A program made the position numbers and the translations under genes. Below the pieces are notes generated by a model. That model saw only the letters and a program-made list of their open reading frames with translations, did no database searches and was not told the origin of the DNA. Source: DASSBQ01 sp035250505 (lineage in GTDB: Bacteria > Nitrospirota > Nitrospiria > Nitrospirales > Nitrospiraceae). Taken from it: a DNA stretch of 5,438 nucleotides. Numbering within the stretch: position 1 is the stretch's first letter; each line of letters opens with the position of its first letter. Positions 1 to 5,438 of the stretch are shown here, piece after piece. The DNA lies in contig DATFFC010000143.1 of assembly GCA_035250505.1 (NCBI GenBank), positions 1 to 5,438 of the forward strand, written 5' to 3'.

Positions 1-87
1 CGAAACTATCTCGATCTCTATCGTTGGACCGGCTACTTTATCGAGTCCTCTTTCAAGACCCTCCAAGGGCCGGCCAAATCCTCTTAG
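1..87 (+). CDS. C-terminal end of an unidentified protein (partial)
   Basis: Frame 1 reads 28 codons from the left edge to a TAG stop at 85-87. The peptide starts RNYLDLYRWTGYF and is rich in Tyr, Trp and Phe, with a Lys/Ser-containing end, which looks more like a real protein tail than the other two plus frames. About two thirds of the codons end in G or C, which fits the window. The start lies outside the window. No family can be recognised from so short a piece and no function is proposed. The alternative is that this end is non-coding: frame 2 also stays open to 187, but it gives a Ser/Arg-rich, shadow-like peptide. Confidence 0.45.
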   Translation, partial: RNYLDLYRWTGYFIESSFKTLQGPAKSS

Positions 88-93
88 GTCGCT

Positions 94-151
94 CGTCGTT
101 CGTGAAACGTCGTTCGTCATAGGAATCCTTCGGACGAGATATGTTTCACGA
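94..151. repeat. Short direct and inverted repeat cluster in the intergenic gap
   Basis: The ten-base word cgtcgttcgt occurs at 94-103 and again at 108-117, a 14-base period separated by gaaa. The nine-base word tcgtgaaac at 100-108 recurs as its exact reverse complement gtttcacga at 143-151, with 34 bases between the arms. Such 'cgttcgtgaaac' words look like a dispersed intergenic repeat rather than a protein-coding remnant. I recall similar strings from Nitrospira intergenic DNA but cannot verify this here. The function is unknown; a weak hairpin in the 3' untranslated region of the upstream gene is one option. Confidence 0.45.
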
Positions 152-160
152 GATACCAGC

Positions 161-200
161 TGCGTGAGTCGTGCTGCTGGGTCCTAGCACGACAGTCGCA
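161..200 (+). promoter_or_regulatory. Imperfect hairpin just upstream of the radical SAM gene
   Basis: An eight-base perfect stem pairs gtcgtgct (168-175) with agcacgac (186-193) around a ten-base loop. Beyond a symmetric 3x3 internal loop (tga/agt), four further pairs form between tgcg (161-164) and cgca (197-200). The structure ends 20 bases before the ATG at 221. No T-run follows it, so it is not a canonical intrinsic terminator. It could be a protein-binding palindrome, an RNA element in the leader, or a weak terminator of the upstream gene. The pairing is seen directly; the role is inference. Confidence 0.4.
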
Positions 201-220
201 CAATATGGTATTCCCCCTGC

Positions 221-2416
221 ATGCGGGCCCCTTCGCTTCTCTTGATCATTCCCCCACTGACCCAACTCAATACTCCCTACCCATCGACCGCCTATCTCAC
301 CGGGTTCCTGCGTTCCCACGGCTACACCGTCGCCCAAGCGGACCTGGGCATCGACATGATGCTGGCGGTCTTTTCACGCCCCGGTCTCATGCAGATCTTT
401 GATGGAGTCGCCGAGATCGAACAGTCCATCCCGGGAGAAGCCAAGCAAATGTTGGCCATGCGGGATGCCTACGTGGCCACCATCGATCCGGTCATCTCGT
501 TTTTGCAAGGACGCGATCCGATGCTGGCCCATCACCTCGCCCGCGAAGGATCGTTGCCCGAAGGCCCTCGGTTTTCGTCGACCCACGACAGATCTTCCGG
601 CCGGCTGTCCATGCCGATGATGGACATCGCCAAGCGGCGCGCCACATTGTATCTGGAAGACCTCATGGATCTCATTCGGGAAACGATTGCGCCGCATTTT
701 GCGCTGAATCGCTATGGGGAGCGCATCGGCCGCTCCGCCTCGTCGTTTCAGACGATCGAACAGGCCTTGCAGCAGCCGCCGAGCTTCACCGAGGAGCTGC
801 TGCTTCAAGCATTATGGGCCTACGTCGACCGCCATGATCCGTCGATCGTGGGTCTCACGGTGCCGTTTCCGGGAAATCTCTTCGGCGCCTTTCGCATTGC
901 GCAAGCGTTGAAGACCCGGCGTCCGGATATCACCGTGTTGTTAGGCGGAGGCTATGTGAATACGGAGTTGCGCCGGATGGCGGACCCCGTGGTCTTTGAC
1001 TATGTCGATTATGTGACCCTCGACGACGGAGAGCGGCCGCTGCTCTGTTTGATGGAATATCTCAGCGGAAAACGCGACGAGGCGCTGCTGTGCCGGACAT
1101 TTGTTCGAGAGCACGGTGCGGTTAGGTTTCGGAACGGCTGTCAAGAATCGGACCCGACCATGGAGGAACTCGGCACACCGACCTATGACGGTCTGCCTCT
1201 CGACCGCTATATTTCCATCCTCGACAGCGTCAATCCGATGCACCGGCTGTGGTCCGAGGGTCATTGGAACAAGTTGACGGTGGCCCACGGCTGTTATTGG
1301 AAGCAATGCACATTCTGCGACATCGGGCTCGACTACATCAGCCGGTATGAGGCGGCGCCGACCGCACTTCTCATCGAGCGCATTGAGGCGCTGATCCGGG
1401 AGACCGGCCGCCGCAGCTTTCATTTCGTGGACGAAGCAGCGCCACCGGCAGGATTGAAGGCATTGGCCCTGAGTCTGTTGGAGCGGCAATTGGCGATCAG
1501 TTGGTGGACCAACATCCGATTCGAAGAGGCGTTCACGGTGGATTTGTGCCGGCTCCTGGCCGCCTCAGGATGCATTGCCATGTCCGCCGGTTTGGAAGCC
1601 GCATCGGATCGACTCTTGGCCGCGATGAAAAAGGGCATTACGGTGGATCAAACCGCCGCGGTCGCCGCCGCCCTGCGTCAAGCCGGCATCCTTGTTCACG
1701 CCTACCTGATGCACGGCTATCCGGGACAAACGCTTCAGGAAACGATCGATTGCCTCGAGCGGGTTCGGCAATTGTTTGCGGCGGGCTTGCTCCAATCCGC
1801 TTTTTGGCATCAATTTGTCGCCACCGCCCACAGTCCTATCGGTCTGGCCCCCGAGGCGCACGGCATTGTCATCCAGGGACCACGGTTCCAAGGGTTTGCC
1901 GACAACGATCTCATGCACGAAGACCGTCACGTCCGTCAGCCGGAATGGATCGGGCAGGCCTTGCGGAGGGCATTGTTCAATTATATGGAAGGAACCGGGT
2001 TGAACGAGGACGTGCGCGTCTGGTTCGATCGACCGCTTCCGGCGCCCTCGGTCCGGCATAATTGGATCAGCCAGGTGTCGGGTCGCCCATCCGTTGCTCC
2101 GGAATCGGGGCTGGAACGTCGAGCCGTATGGATCGGCGGGACACCGGTCGTCGAAGCCGGCGGGCGAAGGCGAATGACGCTCATCCTTCCATCGCGGACC
2201 GATGACGTCGTCCTCACGCTCCCCAATGCACAGGCCCATTGGCTGGCCGACCTGATTCAGTCGGCCACTCCAAGGCAGCCGCCCGATCACATCGGATACC
2301 CGCGGCTAGCCGAGATCCGGGAGCGCTACCACGCGATGACCCAGCGAAACTTTGATGAATTCTGGAAAGGAGCGGCGTGGCGGAAAGTCAGAAAAGGGGG
2401 ACTCTTGCTCGTGTAA
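221..2416 (+). CDS. Radical SAM protein with N-terminal B12-binding-like domain
   Basis: The product is 731 residues and probably a cytoplasmic [4Fe-4S] enzyme that cleaves S-adenosylmethionine reductively; its substrate is unknown. The N-terminus reads as the start of a cobalamin-binding-type Rossmann fold (strand LLLIIPP 6-12, helix 18-35). The fold resumes at IVGLTVPF (209-216), ITVLLGGG (237-244) and VDYVTLDDGE (262-271). Residues 44-205 between these parts look like a helical insertion. No DxHxxG cobalamin-ligand motif is seen, so B12 binding is uncertain. The radical SAM core has the cluster cysteines C358, C363 and C366 in GCYWKQCTFCD, then FVDE (402-405), GLEAASD (457-463) and YPGQT (500-504). 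Residues ~600-731 form an unassigned C-terminal region ending RKGGLLLV. ATG 221 is the only ATG or GTG after the in-frame stop at 185-187, and the predicted first strand begins right after it. No Shine-Dalgarno sequence is visible. No RiPP precursor or partner gene lies beside it. The radical SAM assignment is firm; B12 dependence is moderately supported. Confidence 0.93.
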   Translation: MRAPSLLLIIPPLTQLNTPYPSTAYLTGFLRSHGYTVAQADLGIDMMLAVFSRPGLMQIFDGVAEIEQSIPGEAKQMLAMRDAYVATIDPVISFLQGRDPMLAHHLAREGSLPEGPRFSSTHDRSSGRLSMPMMDIAKRRATLYLEDLMDLIRETIAPHFALNRYGERIGRSASSFQTIEQALQQPPSFTEELLLQALWAYVDRHDPSIVGLTVPFPGNLFGAFRIAQALKTRRPDITVLLGGGYVNTELRRMADPVVFDYVDYVTLDDGERPLLCLMEYLSGKRDEALLCRTFVREHGAVRFRNGCQESDPTMEELGTPTYDGLPLDRYISILDSVNPMHRLWSEGHWNKLTVAHGCYWKQCTFCDIGLDYISRYEAAPTALLIERIEALIRETGRRSFHFVDEAAPPAGLKALALSLLERQLAISWWTNIRFEEAFTVDLCRLLAASGCIAMSAGLEAASDRLLAAMKKGITVDQTAAVAAALRQAGILVHAYLMHGYPGQTLQETIDCLERVRQLFAAGLLQSAFWHQFVATAHSPIGLAPEAHGIVIQGPRFQGFADNDLMHEDRHVRQPEWIGQALRRALFNYMEGTGLNEDVRVWFDRPLPAPSVRHNWISQVSGRPSVAPESGLERRAVWIGGTPVVEAGGRRRMTLILPSRTDDVVLTLPNAQAHWLADLIQSATPRQPPDHIGYPRLAEIRERYHAMTQRNFDEFWKGAAWRKVRKGGLLLV

Positions 2417-2427
2417 GCCGGCGGATC

Positions 2428-2470
2428 GGCTCGGCCGGGAACCGCCCGAAAGCGGGTTCCCGGCCGGGCC
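2428..2470. terminator. Strong stem-loop between convergent genes (probable bidirectional terminator)
   Basis: The left arm 2428-2441 pairs with 2457-2470 over 14 positions, including one G-U. After a single bulged G (2456) the stem continues with ccgc (2442-2445) against gcgg (2452-2455), closing a ccgaaa loop. It starts 11 bases after the radical SAM stop and ends 10 bases before the stop codon of the convergent peroxiredoxin gene. That is the expected place for a shared terminator. Neither strand shows a following U-tract, so it is not a textbook intrinsic terminator. It may work as a U-less terminator or protect both mRNA 3' ends. Confidence 0.6.
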
Positions 2471-2480
2471 ATCGGATGAC

Positions 2481-3116
2481 CTACTTGTTCGGCTGCGGAG
2501 TGTAGCGCAGATACGGCTTGACGGCCTTGAATCCCTTCGGGAACAGCGTCTTGGCCTCGTCGTCGCTCACCGCGGGCGTGATGATGCAATCCTGTCCTTC
2601 TTTCCAATTGACCGGAGTGGCCACCTTGTATTTCGCCGTCAATTGGAGACTATCCACCACCCGAAGCAACTCGTCGAAATTCCGGCCGCATGAGGCCGGA
2701 TAGGTCAGCATGAGTTTGATCTTCTTGTCCGGACCGATCACGAAGACCGAGCGCACCGTCATATTGTCGAGCGCATTCGGGTGAATCATGTCATACAGCA
2801 TTGCGACCTTTTTCTCGGGATCGGCGATCAGCGGATAGCTCACGTTACAGTTTTGCGTCTCATTGATATCCTTCGTCCATCCGCGGTGGGAATCCAACGG
2901 ATCCACGCTGATCGCAAGGATCTTCACCCCTCGCTTATCGAATTCACTCTTGATTCGAGCCATGTACCCGAGTTCCGTCGTGCAGACCGGGGTAAAGTCC
3001 TTCGGATGTGAAAAAAGGATGCCCCAGCCGTTGCCGAGCCACTCGTGGAAGTTGATCGTTCCTTCGGTGGTCTCCGCCGTAAAATTTGGAGCTTCATCGC
3101 CCAATCGTAGCGCCAT
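2481..3116 (-). CDS. Prx6-type peroxiredoxin (thiol peroxidase)
   Basis: The product is 211 residues and reduces hydrogen peroxide and organic hydroperoxides through a peroxidatic cysteine. No signal peptide is seen, so it is probably cytoplasmic. The active site is HPKDFTPVCTTELG with C45 peroxidatic, T42 and P38 nearby, and the supporting arginine R122 in VRSVFVIGPD. The YPASCGRNFDELLR segment (139-152), the TPVNWKEGQD segment (167-176) and the end KPYLRYTPQP are hallmarks of the Prx6 ('1-Cys') subfamily, and the length fits. Besides C45 it has C90, C143 and C177, unusual for a nominal 1-Cys enzyme. The start at 3116 is chosen because MALRLGDEAPNF matches the family N-terminus and has AGGAGG five bases upstream. 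A longer reading from 3170 adds 18 residues with no family resemblance. It converges on the radical SAM gene and lies 119 bases downstream of the DUF748 gene on the same strand. Confidence 0.97.
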   Translation of the reverse strand: MALRLGDEAPNFTAETTEGTINFHEWLGNGWGILFSHPKDFTPVCTTELGYMARIKSEFDKRGVKILAISVDPLDSHRGWTKDINETQNCNVSYPLIADPEKKVAMLYDMIHPNALDNMTVRSVFVIGPDKKIKLMLTYPASCGRNFDELLRVVDSLQLTAKYKVATPVNWKEGQDCIITPAVSDDEAKTLFPKGFKAVKPYLRYTPQPNK

Positions 3117-3121
3117 GTCGT

Positions 3122-3128
3122 CCTCCTT
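3122..3128 (-). promoter_or_regulatory. Shine-Dalgarno site of the peroxiredoxin gene
   Basis: Read on the minus strand this is AAGGAGG, followed by ACGAC and then the ATG at 3116. The near-perfect anti-16S complementarity with five-base spacing fixes the start at 3116 rather than the upstream ATG at 3170. It also suggests efficient translation. Confidence 0.85.
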
Positions 3129-3141
3129 GAATAAAAGTGTC

Positions 3142-3170
3142 CTTGTAGCTTGTATTCGGTGAGAGAACAA
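3142..3170 (-). promoter_or_regulatory. Weak candidate promoter for the peroxiredoxin gene
   Basis: On the minus strand TTGTTC (3165-3170) and TACAAG (3142-3147) are separated by 17 bases and match the sigma-70 boxes at 3 of 6 and 4 of 6 positions. A six-base inverted repeat, gcttgt (3148-3153) and acaagc (3167-3172) on the plus strand, overlaps the -35-like box and part of the spacer and could be an operator. The -10-like box also sits in a small tandem repeat, cttgtag/cttgtat. All these matches are weak. The rest of the gap (3171-3235) shows no gene and no convincing terminator. Confidence 0.25.
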
Positions 3171-3235
3171 GCAGCCTACCGTGTCCCCGATCCTTGGTTC
3201 AAGTGGGTAATTCTTCTTGATTCCGGCGAACGAGC

Positions 3236-5438
3236 TCAGGCGCCCGACAGATTGAGTTGACTGCGCACTTGCCCGCCGCTGGCCCCGCCCAGCTCGACTT
3301 CCAGCAGGAACACGCGATCTTCACTCATGGGACTGTCTTGATTCGAGGCGTTCTCTCCCTTCTCTTGGCCCGTCGGATTGGCCTGTTCTCCCTGATCGGC
3401 CTGAGCGGTACGCTCGCCCTCGGGTTCTCCGTGACTGTCTTGTTGTCTCTGACTGTCGGGCTGCCCCTGATCCGCCTGGCTTTCGCCGACCAGAAATTTC
3501 CTGATCTCTCTGGCGCGGTTCTGCGCAAGCTGGCGAAGTTCCACCTCGGTGACTTCTTGCTTGTGTGACAATTCGTCTAGGATCTCCTCATCCGACATCA
3601 CCCGCTCCACCGACTTCCCGCCGGCCGTCTCCTCACGCTTCATCGGCTGCCTTCCAAACTCCTGGATGTACAACTCATTGAGAAGCTCCAGCCGCCGAGC
3701 CTCCGACGGCGGCGTTTGAGACGCTTTCCGATTCGTTTTTTCATGCCGGGCCAACACGGCGTCTTCCACCTTCTGTTTCGCGATGGCATGACCGTCCAGT
3801 TTCGGATCAGCCCGACCCATGACCTCCAACCGTAACGCCGGTCGGTCGTTCAACGCCTTTTCCAAGGATCGCAGCTTGCTCCGGTCTGCGTCCGTCAAAT
3901 CAGCACGACCCGGATCGAAAGCCACGTACTGGAGCTCTTCGCCGTCGCCGCCGACCAGGTTACCGATGGCGGCAAAAGGAGACGCTGCAACCTTGGTGAT
4001 CAGGTTGCCCAGCGTATCCAACAGAACCCGGCCGTATTTGAAATCCGGTTCATTCAGATCACCCCTTATGGGCAGATCGACTTCGATTTTTCCGTGGCGA
4101 TCCTTCAGCAACGCCACCGCCAACCGGACTGGAAGCGATGTCGCATCGGGACTGTCCGTTTTTTCACCGAAGGTGAATTGATCGATCACGACCTTGTTTT
4201 CAGCGTGCAATTGCTTCTTTGACACCTGATACATCAGATCGAGGTAGAGCTTTCCTTTTGTGATCGGATATCCCGCATATTTACCCGCATAGGGCGACGC
4301 CGCGATGAGATTCATATTGTCGAAGGTCACTTTCAGATCCGTGTAGGCGTCCTCGCTCAACGGATTGATCTGGCCGTGAATCTTGATCGGCGCAATTTTG
4401 TCGACTTTTCCCGTAAGAGAGACCTTGGCGCGCGCGATCTCCTTCGACGACAAGCCTTTGATGGTTCCGCCTAACTCCTGGATGCCGGTGATGACGGGCG
4501 GATCGATGGATTCATCGATGAACGTGGTCGTCATGTTGACTAACTTGACCGTATCAACGGCGATCGGCGTGATCATCTCTTTCCCGGCCGGTTTGGGCTT
4601 CTTCGCATCCGGTTCGGGTGGAGTGGCGGTCGGCTTGGGCGCAGCAGCCGGCTCGCCGCTATTGTTTGATCCGCCGGCAAACCGCGAGAAGTTGAGCGTG
4701 CCGTTACGGTCCACGACCACCTGGATAGAGGGCTTGCGCCACTCAATTTCCCCAATCTTGATGGCTGTCGGATCGAGCCGAACCGCCATGCCTTTCAGTG
4801 AGAGCGACGCCCATGTCAGGGGCGGCTTATCGGAGGCACGATCGCCGAGTTCAAAATCGGTGATGGATACTTTGCCGTCATAGGCGAGGAGTGGCTCATC
4901 CGCCTGCTTCGCCGCATACTTGACGGCGCCGTCGGCATGAAGTTCGCCGCCGACTGTAGCCGCTTTCACAAACCGATTGGCATAGGGCTGAAATGGCCGC
5001 AGACCGATACGGGACAAATTGAGGTTCACTGCGGCGCGCATGGGATTGAGACCGACCGATCCGCTTACTTCAATTCGACCGGTCTTGTTGAGCATGAGTC
5101 CCGCCGAAACATCCATCGGCTTGGCGAACGGCATGCGCACGTCTTTTACCGCGACTCGGAGATCATCGACCGCTATCTGGGCGGGCGGCGTGAGAGAGCG
5201 GTCTTCAAAGGCAATCCCATAGCCGTCCATCTGAATTTTACTCACGGCAATAGACCAGGGTTGGGCCTGTTTCGGCCCGGCGGGTTTTTCAGCAGGCGCG
5301 GGAGTCGGATTCTCCTGATCTTCCGATTCCGCAGAGGCCAGCAGGGACACATAGTTCACCGTACCATCCGGCGTGAGCCACCCGCGGATCCGACCCTGTT
5401 CGGTGGCAATCGTGCCGATCGCCATGTCGCGGCCTGCC
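3236..5438 (-). CDS. DUF748 / AsmA-like envelope protein (5' end outside the window)
   Basis: The frame is open to the right edge, so this is the C-terminal part of a larger protein; family members are often about 1000 residues or more. The Met at 5425 is internal: the reading frame continues upstream and no ribosome binding site precedes it. Positions here are numbered from that Met. Residues 21-213 and 242-442 are two related beta-rich modules, each opening with G-T-[VL]-N-[YF] and a Pro/Ala-rich linker. The DUF748 C-terminal signature follows: ALLKDRHGKIEVDLPIRGDL (438-457), GNLITKVAASPFAAIGNL (473-490) and EELQYVAFDPG (496-506). An OmpA-like tail follows, with LRLEVMGRADP (531-541) and LAQNRAREIRKFL (633-645). 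Residues 650-700 are low-complexity, then the chain ends DRVFLLEVEL...NLSGA. The family is related to AsmA-type proteins and probably sits in the periplasm, anchored to the inner membrane by its N-terminus. A role in lipid traffic or outer-membrane homeostasis is inference. Confidence 0.93.
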   Translation of the reverse strand, partial: AGRDMAIGTIATEQGRIRGWLTPDGTVNYVSLLASAESEDQENPTPAPAEKPAGPKQAQPWSIAVSKIQMDGYGIAFEDRSLTPPAQIAVDDLRVAVKDVRMPFAKPMDVSAGLMLNKTGRIEVSGSVGLNPMRAAVNLNLSRIGLRPFQPYANRFVKAATVGGELHADGAVKYAAKQADEPLLAYDGKVSITDFELGDRASDKPPLTWASLSLKGMAVRLDPTAIKIGEIEWRKPSIQVVVDRNGTLNFSRFAGGSNNSGEPAAAPKPTATPPEPDAKKPKPAGKEMITPIAVDTVKLVNMTTTFIDESIDPPVITGIQELGGTIKGLSSKEIARAKVSLTGKVDKIAPIKIHGQINPLSEDAYTDLKVTFDNMNLIAASPYAGKYAGYPITKGKLYLDLMYQVSKKQLHAENKVVIDQFTFGEKTDSPDATSLPVRLAVALLKDRHGKIEVDLPIRGDLNEPDFKYGRVLLDTLGNLITKVAASPFAAIGNLVGGDGEELQYVAFDPGRADLTDADRSKLRSLEKALNDRPALRLEVMGRADPKLDGHAIAKQKVEDAVLARHEKTNRKASQTPPSEARRLELLNELYIQEFGRQPMKREETAGGKSVERVMSDEEILDELSHKQEVTEVELRQLAQNRAREIRKFLVGESQADQGQPDSQRQQDSHGEPEGERTAQADQGEQANPTGQEKGENASNQDSPMSEDRVFLLEVELGGASGGQVRSQLNLSGA
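3326..3478 (-). other. Low-complexity Q/G/E/D-rich insertion in the DUF748 C-terminal tail
   Basis: About 51 residues (650-700) between the OmpA-like helix ending RKFLVGES and the final strand DRVFLLEVEL consist almost entirely of Gln, Gly, Glu, Asp, Ser, Asn, Pro and Thr. QADQG occurs twice (650-654 and 675-679), suggesting growth by small internal duplications. There is no hydrophobic core, so it is probably a disordered linker. As I recall the family, this join is normally only a few residues long. Confidence 0.75.
4100..5365 (-). repeat. Two-fold internal duplication within the DUF748 protein
   Basis: Two protein modules align collinearly at a nearly constant offset of 221-231 residues (numbered from the Met at 5425). 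The pairs are GTVNY 21 with GTLNF 242; FEDRSLTPP 73 with FIDESIDPP 302; LNPM 126 with INPL 353; PYANRF 147 with PYAGKY 378; GELHAD 160 with GKLYLD 391; and KVSITDFELGD 185 with KVVIDQFTFGE 411. Each has a Pro/Ala-rich linker after its GT[VL]N motif (about 31-56 and 251-283). The modules span about 4787-5365 and 4100-4702. The similarity is at protein level only and is seen by eye. Confidence 0.7.

Noticed and set aside
941..1489. 182-codon minus-strand open frame across the radical SAM cluster region
   Set aside because: Shadow of conserved codons in the true frame; no domain and no ribosome binding site.
1565..2290. 241-codon minus-strand open frame inside the radical SAM gene
   Set aside because: It is antisense to a well-supported gene; the product is rich in Arg, Gly and Pro with no recognisable domain, typical of shadow frames in GC-rich DNA.
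221..2416. RiPP biosynthetic cluster around the radical SAM gene
   Set aside because: No short precursor-like gene, peptidase or transporter is visible in the flanking 220 bases or downstream, where the next gene is a convergent peroxiredoxin.
3117..3170. N-terminal extension of the peroxiredoxin starting at the upstream ATG (3170)
   Set aside because: The 18 extra residues do not resemble the family, a strong AGGAGG sits inside this stretch five bases before the ATG at 3116, and the family N-terminus begins at MALRLGDEAPNF.
3190..3202. Small palindrome cttg-gtt-caag upstream of the peroxiredoxin gene as a terminator of the DUF748 gene
   Set aside because: Only four base pairs with a three-base loop and no U-tract; far too weak.
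3257..3568. 103-codon plus-strand frame with hydrophobic, membrane-like stretches
   Set aside because: The hydrophobicity comes from reading the Q/E/D-rich tail of the DUF748 gene in antisense; no ribosome site and no independent support.
4383..4883. 166-codon plus-strand open frame inside the DUF748 gene
   Set aside because: The opposite strand encodes conserved DUF748 modules; the Gly/Ala/Ser-rich product mirrors the Pro/Ala linker and has no family features.
5423..5425. ATG at 5425 as the true start of the DUF748 protein
   Set aside because: The frame stays open to the window edge, no ribosome binding site precedes it, and the sequence begins in mid-module without the expected N-terminal membrane anchor.

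Overview
The window is a piece of a GC-rich (roughly 58-60 % by eye) Gram-negative bacterial chromosome. A DUF748/AsmA-like envelope protein implies a double membrane. The style of the proteins, together with intergenic DNA built from 'cgttcgtgaaac'-like words, reminds me of Nitrospira (Nitrospirota). That assignment is recollection and inference, not proof.

Layout, left to right. (1) Bases 1-87 hold the last 28 codons of a plus-strand gene that I cannot identify. (2) Bases 88-220 are a non-coding gap with a short repeat/inverted-repeat cluster (94-151) and a clear hairpin (161-200). (3) Bases 221-2416 (+) encode a 731-residue radical SAM protein with an N-terminal cobalamin-binding-like Rossmann fold. 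(4) A strong GC-rich stem-loop (2428-2470) lies between convergent genes. (5) Bases 2481-3116 (-) encode a 211-residue Prx6-type peroxiredoxin with an excellent ribosome binding site. (6) Bases 3117-3235 are a 119-base gap that probably contains the peroxiredoxin promoter. (7) From 3236 to the right edge (-) lies the C-terminal ~730 residues of a large DUF748 protein whose N-terminus is outside the window.

The genes do not form an obvious pathway. The radical SAM gene converges on the peroxiredoxin gene and appears to be a stand-alone unit; no precursor peptide, transporter or partner enzyme is visible beside it. The DUF748 and peroxiredoxin genes share a strand but are 119 bases apart, so co-transcription is possible but unproven. 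No mobile element, tRNA, rRNA or CRISPR array was seen. The best candidates for new biology are the radical SAM protein (a Cys cluster spaced CX4CX2C and a ~160-residue insertion inside its cobalamin-like fold) and the DUF748 protein (an internal duplication and a Q/G/E/D-rich insertion in its OmpA-like tail).
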